A DNA stretch of 64,000 bases from Neisseria sp. oral taxon 014 str. F0314 (GTDB taxonomy: Bacteria > Pseudomonadota > Gammaproteobacteria > Burkholderiales > Neisseriaceae): the NCBI RefSeq assembly GCF_005886145.1, contig NZ_CP040504.1, positions 1,612,001 to 1,676,000 of the forward strand, written 5' to 3'. Every line of letters begins with the position of its first letter. Within the stretch, counting starts at the first letter, position 1. The position numbers and the translations under genes were made by a program. Shown here in pieces: positions 57,729-64,000 of the stretch. The notes beneath the pieces are model-generated. The model had not been told where the DNA came from and searched no databases. It saw only the letters and a program-made list of their open reading frames with translations.

Positions 57729-59009
57729 TCAATAAAGATTGATATTGCTGTGGAAGTTGTATTCGTTGTTTCTCGTATCGTGCGAATCTTGCGGTTCGTT
57801 GCGGACATGCGGTTTGTCGTCGGCCATATTGTCCAAATCGCGGCCCGGTTCGGAAGCGGTATCGCCGATGTTTACACTGGTCAGGCTTTCGAGGATGATG
57901 GCGGACGCCAAACGCTCGCCGGTACGGTATACCATGGCCAAGCCGACTTCTTCGGCAGGGATGGAAACGTATTTCACCACGCTCTTGCTGCCTTTTTTAC
58001 CGTTTTCCAAATCCACCTTCACTTGGCGGCTGCGTTTATAAAGGCTGAGAACCGTACCTTTGTCCAAACCGTCGGCTTCACCTTTGTTCAGCGTAATGGT
58101 TTGGAATTGGCCGGCTTCGCTCACGCCGTCGAAGATAGATACGACTTTGGCATCGATATGCCGTGTCGGCGCATGAGGCATCATCTGGAAACTTTTGCCT
58201 TCGTCAGTCATTTTCAGCAGGAAATCGCCTTTGCGGATTTCGGATACCGCTTCTTCCACCACCATAGGCTGGGCTGTTTGAGTAGGCACTTTCGCCAACG
58301 GGTGGATACGGGTGTAGTATTCGCCTTCCTTCAAGTACTCCTTATCTTTATCGCTGGCGGCTTCCAAAGCGCTGTTGGTGTAGGGAAGGGTGCTGACGAT
58401 GCCGCTGAATACGACTTCCTGGCCGAGATATTTATGCGTATCGGGGTCGGTGATGTCTTTGGTGGCGCGGTAAACCAGATAACGGCCGGGTTCGGTAATG
58501 CCGTAGGCGTATACGCGCTCGCCTTTGCTGTACATCAGGCGGTTGTCGGGGCCTTCGATAAGTTTGGGGGCGTTTTGCGTTTTCATCTGGTCGATGATTT
58601 GCGGATGCTGCATAAACATGCGGTAGAAGTTGACATTGACGGTTTGGATACCGTAGCCGGAAGAGGCTTCGCGTACACGCGGATGCAGTTTGATAACGGG
58701 AATGCCGTCTGAATTGAAGCTGGAACTTTCGAAGCCGAGGCGCGGCTGGCCGTTGACATAGCGCAGCAGCAACACTTGTCCCGGATAAATCATGTGCGGA
58801 TTGCGCACGTCGCTGCGGTTTGCGCCCCACAGGCGGTTCCACTGCCACGGGCTGTAAAGGTATTTTCCGGAAATACCCCACAAAGTATCGCCCTGCTTGA
58901 CGACGTAACGTTGCGGTGCGTTCGGCCGCACTTTCAGCGCGGCGGCGTGAATTTGGGCGGAAACCGCCATACTTGCGGCACAAAGCAGGGTTATAATACG
59001 TTTTTGCAT
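57729..59009 (-). CDS. Exported LysM-domain protein
   Basis: The 426-residue protein has a signal peptide (MQKRIITLLCAASMAVSAQI, cleaved after HAA). One LysM domain follows at about 33-82 (YVVKQGDTLWGISGKYLYSP, IYPGQVLLLRY). The rest is a long conserved region of unknown fold (KGERVYAYGITEPGRYLVYR, GEADGLDKGTVLSLYKRSR) and a polar tail. LysM binds peptidoglycan, so it should act at the periplasmic wall. The neisserial homologue lies next to def, as here, in divergent orientation. Confidence 0.88.
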   Translation of the reverse strand: MQKRIITLLCAASMAVSAQIHAAALKVRPNAPQRYVVKQGDTLWGISGKYLYSPWQWNRLWGANRSDVRNPHMIYPGQVLLLRYVNGQPRLGFESSSFNSDGIPVIKLHPRVREASSGYGIQTVNVNFYRMFMQHPQIIDQMKTQNAPKLIEGPDNRLMYSKGERVYAYGITEPGRYLVYRATKDITDPDTHKYLGQEVVFSGIVSTLPYTNSALEAASDKDKEYLKEGEYYTRIHPLAKVPTQTAQPMVVEEAVSEIRKGDFLLKMTDEGKSFQMMPHAPTRHIDAKVVSIFDGVSEAGQFQTITLNKGEADGLDKGTVLSLYKRSRQVKVDLENGKKGSKSVVKYVSIPAEEVGLAMVYRTGERLASAIILESLTSVNIGDTASEPGRDLDNMADDKPHVRNEPQDSHDTRNNEYNFHSNINLY

Positions 59010-59302
59010 AACCGTTCCCCTTGAAATTGATTCGGTTTGTCTTTAATTTAACTGAAAAAGATTACATTAATCACTCGTAAAAAATATCAATGAGTGCTTA
59101 AGTATGGCCTATACTAGAATTAACGAGGCACTATTTTAACATTGAATGTTACCGTCATCATAGAAATTGTGGCAAAACACATGCCGCCATGTATTAAATA
59201 CACACATTTGAAGGCCGGCGGGGCGGTTTGCCTGTCTGCAAAGCGCACTATTTGGAAAACAAACGCACCGGCCCGAACCCAAATTAACGAGAGTACCCAG
59301 AA

Positions 59303-59806
59303 ATGGCTTTACTGAACATCCTGCAATACCCCGACGAGCGACTGCACACCGTGGCAAAATCCGTCGGAAAAGTCGATGAGCGCATCCAAAAGCTGGTTGC
59401 CGATATGTTTGAAACCATGTACGAAGCGCGCGGCATCGGGCTGGCGGCGACGCAGGTCGATGTGCACGAGCGCGTCGTCGTGATGGATTTGACCGAAGAC
59501 CGCAGCGAGCCGCGCGTGTTCATCAACCCCGTCATTGTTGAAAAAGACGGCGAAACCACTTACGAAGAAGGCTGCCTGTCCGTGCCGGGCATTTACGACA
59601 CCGTTACCCGCGCCGAACGCGTCAAGGTCGAGGCTTTGAACGAAAAAGGCGAGAAATTCACGCTGGAGGCGGACGGGCTGTTGGCGATTTGCGTGCAGCA
59701 CGAGTTGGATCACCTGATGGGCATCGTTTTTGTCGAACGCCTGTCGCAGCTCAAGCAGGGTCGGATTAAGACCAAACTGAAAAAACGTCAGAAACACACC
59801 ATCTAA
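59303..59806 (+). CDS. def: Peptide deformylase
   Basis: Def removes the formyl group from new proteins. The 167-residue protein has all three metal-site motifs: [18 protein letters not shown] and HELDHLMG. It begins [14 protein letters not shown]. It normally forms an operon with fmt, which adds the formyl group to initiator tRNA; here a membrane protein gene stands between them. A variant DUS hairpin follows. Confidence 0.97.
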   Translation: MALLNILQYPDERLHTVAKSVGKVDERIQKLVADMFETMYEARGIGLAATQVDVHERVVVMDLTEDRSEPRVFINPVIVEKDGETTYEEGCLSVPGIYDTVTRAERVKVEALNEKGEKFTLEADGLLAICVQHELDHLMGIVFVERLSQLKQGRIKTKLKKRQKHTI

Positions 59807-59833
59807 AAGAAAAGCCGAATGATACGGTTGGAC

Positions 59834-59894
59834 AGGTCGTCTGAAAGAGGGAAGCGGCAGTAAGCCGTTGTTTTTCAAACTTTCAGACGACCTG
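59834..59894. terminator. Variant DUS hairpin after def
   Basis: AGGTCGTCTGAAAG faces CTTTCAGACGACCT across a 30-base loop; AGGTCGTCTGAA dialect. Confidence 0.55.
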
Positions 59895-60102
59895 TCGCAA
59901 TGTTTGCCGTATTCTTTGTTGCGGTACGGTATCTGTTTAATGTGCTTAACTGTTGTCTTTCCGCTCGTATTGGCAGGCACGGCTCAAAAATAAGGCGGTA
60001 AAAGTGGCTTAAAACTGTTTTAAAAGTATATGATTATTAAGATAAAATCCGATTTTTTGGTACTTGCTTTATTTTTAACCTGATTTTATGTGGGGAGAAG
60101 CC

Positions 60103-60786
60103 ATGAAAAAATTTGAGATAATTTTCCCTGTTTTAAAAAAATGCTGGCCTGTTTTCCTTGTTGCCGTCGGGCTAATAGAGTTGATCGTTTTGTATCTGTT
60201 TAACGACTCTTTGCCGCTTCATCATAAATATCAAATAGGGATGGCGTTTGCACTCTTGCTGCATATTTTTGAAGAAGAATTTTTCCCCGGAGGCTTCGGT
60301 TTTTCATTTAATACGGTAAAGAATCCAAAGGATTATTCGGATTGTTATCCTATGAACCCGATGATTTCCATGACCGTTAATTTTCTTGGAGTCTTATTCC
60401 TGACAATATCTGCCTTTTTCCCTTCGCTTTATTTTCTGGGGATAGGCGTTGCGGTATTTTGGGGGTTGGAAGTGGTGCTTCATACCGTCTTGGCATTTCT
60501 TCCAAGGGCTAAGGGTCTTCCGCTGTACAGTCCCGGACTGCTTACGGCTTGGTTGGCCGGTGGTTTTTGCGCATACCGTTATCTGCATACGGTCATCTCT
60601 GAAAACCTTTTGTCCGGTTACGATTGGGCTTTGGGCATCATCTATCTGTTTGCCGGCATTATATTGGTAATCAGGATTCCCGAAGACAGGCTTAGTGATA
60701 AAAACAGCCCGTTCAAATATGAAAACGACAGGGAATTTTATGGTTTCTTTTACCGCTACATCAAACAGCGGTATCAACTTAAATAG
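60103..60786 (+). CDS. HXXEE-domain membrane protein
   Basis: The chosen ATG (MKKFEIIFPVLKKCWPVFLV) has GGGGAG upstream. 227 residues with about five membrane helices. The first part contains HIFEEEFFPGG, the HxxEE motif that names the family, plus a paired His near VVLHTVLAF, suggesting a metal site in the membrane. Function unknown. More AT-rich than its neighbours and set between def and fmt, which are usually adjacent; probably an insertion. Confidence 0.75.
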   Translation: MKKFEIIFPVLKKCWPVFLVAVGLIELIVLYLFNDSLPLHHKYQIGMAFALLLHIFEEEFFPGGFGFSFNTVKNPKDYSDCYPMNPMISMTVNFLGVLFLTISAFFPSLYFLGIGVAVFWGLEVVLHTVLAFLPRAKGLPLYSPGLLTAWLAGGFCAYRYLHTVISENLLSGYDWALGIIYLFAGIILVIRIPEDRLSDKNSPFKYENDREFYGFFYRYIKQRYQLK

Positions 60787-60945
60787 GGCATCATCGAAGG
60801 TTAAAAAGCAGCCTGTACTAAATATAATATAGTGATTAAAAACAGTAACGGCCGTATCCAGTAATCTGTTCTTTTTCGTCAGACGGAGACAAGGTTGCCG
60901 TTGCGGTGTAGAGGTCGTCTGAAACCCATTTCCAAGGAGTTTCCC
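60787..60945. other. Spacer before fmt with a possible Correia end
   Basis: AATATAGTGATTAAAA near 60829 resembles one Correia terminal repeat, but no second end is visible. A variant DUS (GAGGTCGTCTGAAA) lies near 60911. Confidence 0.3.
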
Positions 60946-61872
60946 ATGAAAGTCATCTTTGCCGGTACGCCCGATTTTGCCGCTGCCGCCTTAAAAGCCA
61001 TAGCCGCCGCCGGTTTTGAAATCCCCCTGGTGTTGACTCAGCCCGACCGCCCCAAAGGGCGCGGGATGCAGCTTGCCCCGTCTCCCGTGAAGCAGGCCGC
61101 ATTGGAATTGGGTTTGCACGTGGCGCAGCCCGAAAAGCTGCGCAATAACGCCGAAGCCCTGCAAATGCTCAAAGGGGTCGATGCCGACGTGATGGTCGTT
61201 GCCGCCTACGGACTGATTTTGCCGCAAGACGTGCTGGATACGCCGAAACATGGCTGTCTCAACATCCACGCCTCGCTGCTGCCCCGTTGGCGTGGTGCGG
61301 CGCCGATTCAGCGCGCGATTGAAGCGGGCGATGCCGAGACGGGCGTGTGCATCATGCAGATGGATATCGGTTTGGACACCGGCGATGTGGTCAGCGAACA
61401 CCGTTACGCCATTCAACCGACCGATACTGCCAATGAAGTACACGACGCGCTGATGAGTCTCGGCGCGGCGGCGATTGTTGCTGATTTGCAACAATTAAAA
61501 ACAGAAGGCCGTCTGAAAAGCGTCAAACAGCCCGAAGAAGGCGTGACTTATGCACAAAAATTAAGCAAGGAAGAAGCGCGTATCAATTGGAACGAAAGCG
61601 CGGCAGTGATTGAACGCAAGATCCGCGCCTTCAATCCCGTTCCCGCTGCGTGGGTGGAATATCAAGGCAAGCCGATGAAAATCTGGCGGGCGGAAGCGGT
61701 AGCGCAACAAGGCAGGGCGGGTGAAGTATTGTCTTGTTCGGCTGACGGATTGGTCGTTGCCTGCGGCGAGAACGCGCTGAAAATTACCGAATTGCAGCCT
61801 TCGGGCAGCAAACGGATGGACATCGCGGCTTTTGCCGCGGGACATACGGTTGAAGCGGGAACAGTGCTGTAA
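60946..61872 (+). CDS. fmt: Methionyl-tRNA formyltransferase
   Basis: Fmt formylates Met-tRNA for initiation. The chosen ATG (MKVIFAGTPDFAAAALKAI) has AAGGAG upstream. 308 residues. Motifs: LNIHASLLPRWRGAAPIQRA (folate site) and GVTYAQKLSKEEARINW. The C-terminal tRNA-binding domain is complete. A DUS lies inside. Followed by rsmB after 110 bases. Confidence 0.97.
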   Translation: MKVIFAGTPDFAAAALKAIAAAGFEIPLVLTQPDRPKGRGMQLAPSPVKQAALELGLHVAQPEKLRNNAEALQMLKGVDADVMVVAAYGLILPQDVLDTPKHGCLNIHASLLPRWRGAAPIQRAIEAGDAETGVCIMQMDIGLDTGDVVSEHRYAIQPTDTANEVHDALMSLGAAAIVADLQQLKTEGRLKSVKQPEEGVTYAQKLSKEEARINWNESAAVIERKIRAFNPVPAAWVEYQGKPMKIWRAEAVAQQGRAGEVLSCSADGLVVACGENALKITELQPSGSKRMDIAAFAAGHTVEAGTVL

Positions 61873-61900
61873 AACAACCTTCAATCTTCACGAAACCCGC

Positions 61901-61943
61901 TTTCAGACGGCCTCAAATCCTCCAAAGGCCGTCTGAAAAAAAC
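61901..61943. terminator. DUS hairpin between fmt and rsmB
   Basis: CTTTCAGACGGCCTCAAATC and AGGCCGTCTGAAA facing outward-inverted; short loop. It may attenuate rather than stop the fmt-rsmB transcript. Confidence 0.5.
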
Positions 61944-61982
61944 GACACATCCCGATACCCCAAAATCAGAAAGCAAACTGTC

Positions 61983-63266
61983 ATGAGCATGTCCCTCGCC
62001 CAACAACTCGCCGCCGAAAGTATTGCCGCCGTTGCCAAAGGCCGCAACCTGCAAGACGTATTGGCCGCCATCCGCGCGGCGCATCCCGAGCTGACGGCGC
62101 AGGAAAACGGCGCGCTGCAGGATATTGCCTACGGCTGCCAGCGTTATTTGGGCAGTTTGAAACATATGCTTGCGCAGATGCTGAAAAAGCCGATTGACAA
62201 TCCGCAGCTCGAAAGCCTGCTTTTGGCGGCGATGTACCAACTGCATTACACGCGCAATGCGCCTCATGCGGTGGTCAACGAGGCAGTTGAGAGTATCGCG
62301 AAAATCGGGCGCGGGCAGTTCCGCTCGTTTGCCAACGCGATTTTGCGGCGTTTTTTGCGCGAGCGTCAGAAGCTGGAGGCTTTGTGCAAAAAAGACGATG
62401 TGGCGAAACACAACCTGCCGCTGTGGTGGGTGGCATACCTGAAAAACCATTATCCGAAACACTGGCACAACATCACCACCGCGCTGCAATCGCATCCGCC
62501 GATGGCGCTGCGGGTCAACCGCCGCCACGGCAATGCGGAGGTTTATCTGGAAAAATTGGCGGCGGAAGGTATCGCGGCAAAGGCGTTGGACGAATATGCG
62601 GTTACGTTGGAAGAAGCCGTGCCGGTGAACCGCCTGCCCGGTTTTTCAGACGGCCTGGTGTCGGTGCAGGATTTCGGCGCGCAGCAGGCGGCGTATCTGT
62701 TAAATCCTAAAGACGGCGAACGGATTTTGGATGCGTGCGCCGCGCCGGGCGGCAAGACGGGGCATATTTTGGAGCTGGCGGATTGTCATGTTACCGCTTT
62801 GGACATCGATGCAGGCCGTCTGAAACGCGTGGGGGACAATCTCGATCGTTTAGGTTTTGGCGAAACTCGTAAAACTCGTTTTCAGACGGCCTCTCTATAC
62901 TGCGCCGATGCGCGGGATTTGGCGGCATGGTATGATGGAAAACAGTTTGACGCGGTTTTGGCCGATGTCCCGTGCACTGCGTCGGGCGTCGTGCGCCGCA
63001 ATCCCGACATCAAATGGTCGCGCCGACCGACTGACGCGGTGAAAACCGCCCGCCAGCAGGAAGCCTTGTTAGACGCGCTTTGGCAAACCCTGACGAAAAA
63101 CGGCAGGATGTTGCTGGCAACCTGCTCGGTTTTTGTGGAAGAAAACACACAGCAACTGCAAAAATTCCTCAACCGCCATGCCGATGCAAAACCAGCCGGA
63201 GAGCATGTGCTTTTACCGAACAAATACCAAGATGGCTTTTATTACGCGCTTATTGAAAAACAGTAA
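61983..63266 (+). CDS. rsmB: 16S rRNA (cytosine967-C5)-methyltransferase RsmB
   Basis: RsmB (Sun) methylates C967 of 16S rRNA. 427 residues: an N-terminal NusB-like domain (about 1-135, PHAVVNEAVESIAKIG) and a C-terminal SAM methyltransferase domain with ILDACAAPGGKTGHI. The catalytic cysteines are in DVPCTASGVVRRNPDIKW and LATCSVFVEEN. Several DUS copies lie in the coding sequence. Its end overlaps the next gene by 35 bases. Confidence 0.96.
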   Translation: MSMSLAQQLAAESIAAVAKGRNLQDVLAAIRAAHPELTAQENGALQDIAYGCQRYLGSLKHMLAQMLKKPIDNPQLESLLLAAMYQLHYTRNAPHAVVNEAVESIAKIGRGQFRSFANAILRRFLRERQKLEALCKKDDVAKHNLPLWWVAYLKNHYPKHWHNITTALQSHPPMALRVNRRHGNAEVYLEKLAAEGIAAKALDEYAVTLEEAVPVNRLPGFSDGLVSVQDFGAQQAAYLLNPKDGERILDACAAPGGKTGHILELADCHVTALDIDAGRLKRVGDNLDRLGFGETRKTRFQTASLYCADARDLAAWYDGKQFDAVLADVPCTASGVVRRNPDIKWSRRPTDAVKTARQQEALLDALWQTLTKNGRMLLATCSVFVEENTQQLQKFLNRHADAKPAGEHVLLPNKYQDGFYYALIEKQ

Positions 63267-63825
63267 ACTGTTTCTGCTGCCGCTTTTGCTGGCCGTATCG
63301 TTGCACGCGTCGGGCGAAGGCATCAGCGCGACCCGCGCCGAAGCGGTTTTGACGGCTTCGGGGCAGCTCGCCGTGAGCAGCCGTTTCCAAGTCGAATTGC
63401 CCGACCAGCTCAAGCAGGCGCTCAGGCAGGGCGTGCCGCTCAATTTCACCTTAAGCTGCCAGCTTTCCGCGCCGACCGTGGCGGCCTACCGTTTCCGCAT
63501 CGGCCAGTTCGTCAATGACGACAGCAGCGTCCAATACAAACTCTCGTTCCATCCTCTGACCAACCGTTACCGCGTAACGGTCGGTACGTTCTCCACCGAA
63601 TACGACCAGCTTGAAACCGCCCTGCGCGGCATAGGGGCGATTGCCAACTGGAAGGTACTCGACAGCGGTACGCTCAGCGGCGTTTCGCCCAAAGAAGCCA
63701 AAGCGGAAGTCCGTCTGCTGATGAGTACGGCAAAACTGCCGAAGCCTTTTCAAATCAATGCGCTGACTTCTAAAAACTGGCATCTTGATTCAGGCTGGAA
63801 GTCATTGTCCATCACTCAGGAATAA
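63232..63825 (+). CDS. DUF4390-type exported protein
   Basis: The chosen ATG (MAFITRLLKNSKLFLLPLLL) gives a signal peptide cleaved near LHASG and 197 residues in all. The mature part is beta-rich (EAVLTASGQLAVSSRFQVEL, SSVQYKLSFHPLTNRYRV). DUF4390 proteins sit between rsmB and a NtrY-like kinase gene in betaproteobacteria, as here. Function unknown; probably periplasmic. Translationally coupled to rsmB by overlap. Confidence 0.8.
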   Translation: MAFITRLLKNSKLFLLPLLLAVSLHASGEGISATRAEAVLTASGQLAVSSRFQVELPDQLKQALRQGVPLNFTLSCQLSAPTVAAYRFRIGQFVNDDSSVQYKLSFHPLTNRYRVTVGTFSTEYDQLETALRGIGAIANWKVLDSGTLSGVSPKEAKAEVRLLMSTAKLPKPFQINALTSKNWHLDSGWKSLSITQE

Positions 63826-63828
63826 ACT

Positions 63829-64000
63829 ATGCGGCGCTTTCTCCCGATTGCCGCGCTGCTTGCGGTATTGTTGCTTTACGGCCTGACCGTCGCCACCGGC
63901 AGCGGCAGCAGTTTGGCCGACTATTTCTGGTGGATGATTGCGCTGTGCGTGCTGCTGATGGTGGTGTTAGCCTCGGTACTGGTGCGTTATGTGCTGCTGT
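63829..64000 (+). CDS. NtrY-like sensor histidine kinase, N-terminal fragment (runs off the window)
   Basis: The ATG lies three bases past the DUF4390 gene stop. The 57 visible residues (MRRFLPIAALLAVLLLYGLT, then a second helix WWMIALCVLLMVVLASVLV) are two membrane segments. Only gene order supports the identity: rsmB, DUF4390, then a NtrY-type kinase is the usual neisserial layout. The kinase domain is outside the window. Confidence 0.6.
   Translation, partial: MRRFLPIAALLAVLLLYGLTVATGSGSSLADYFWWMIALCVLLMVVLASVLVRYVLL

Overview
The window is chromosomal DNA from a Neisseria species. The 10-mer GCCGTCTGAA (neisserial DNA uptake sequence, DUS) occurs throughout, often as inverted pairs after genes. 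A Correia element is present, comEA lies directly after an rRNA operon, and the housekeeping proteins are neisserial. Most DUS copies read AGGCCGTCTGAA, with a minority AGGTCGTCTGAA; the ATGCCGTCTGAA form typical of meningococci and gonococci is not the common one. This points to a commensal Neisseria (inference).

Layout. 0-8.6 kb: hemJ, a CYTH protein, murA, mltA, and an efeU-efeO-efeB ferrous iron uptake set with a Correia element between efeO and efeB. 8.7-18.5 kb: an AT-rich minus-strand accessory island. It carries an IS110-family remnant, a broken small gene, a CHAP-domain putative peptidoglycan hydrolase, a lipoprotein, a VirD4-type coupling protein, then four promoterless toxin-tip/immunity cassettes and a full-length 621-aa polymorphic toxin with its own immunity gene. 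18.6-25.2 kb: mutS, an MscS-like remnant, a thiamine-binding-type protein, a HAD phosphatase, a small lipoprotein and glmU. 25.2-27.8 kb: a second AT-rich island between glmU and glmS, with a GH19 lysozyme/chitinase-like protein and two exported small proteins. 28-36.4 kb: glmS, a YhbP-like protein, a Na+/alanine symporter, mscL, fabI, ppk. 36.6-42.1 kb: one rRNA operon (16S, tRNA-Ile, tRNA-Ala, 23S, 5S), followed by comEA and a bamD 3' fragment. 43.7-64 kb: pyk, dapD, pgi, a LacI regulator with an MFS sugar transporter, rsmJ, a FadL-type porin, a DUF3579-GNAT fusion, pyrBI with a leader peptide and attenuator, a LysM protein, def, an HXXEE membrane protein, fmt, rsmB and the start of a sensor kinase.

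The most interesting content is the pair of islands. The CHAP protein of the first and the GH19 protein of the second have unrelated catalytic domains but share a C-terminal tail of about 65 residues, rich in Gln and ending in GGRSF. A VirD4-type coupling protein sits next to one of them, and exported small proteins (likely immunity proteins) sit next to both. I infer a type IV secretion-dependent bacterial competition system, comparable to the Xanthomonadales X-T4SS, whose effectors carry Gln-rich C-terminal recruitment domains. Its third effector is a polymorphic toxin whose C-terminal tip can probably be replaced from a downstream bank of toxin-tip/immunity cassettes. No VirB channel genes are in the window.
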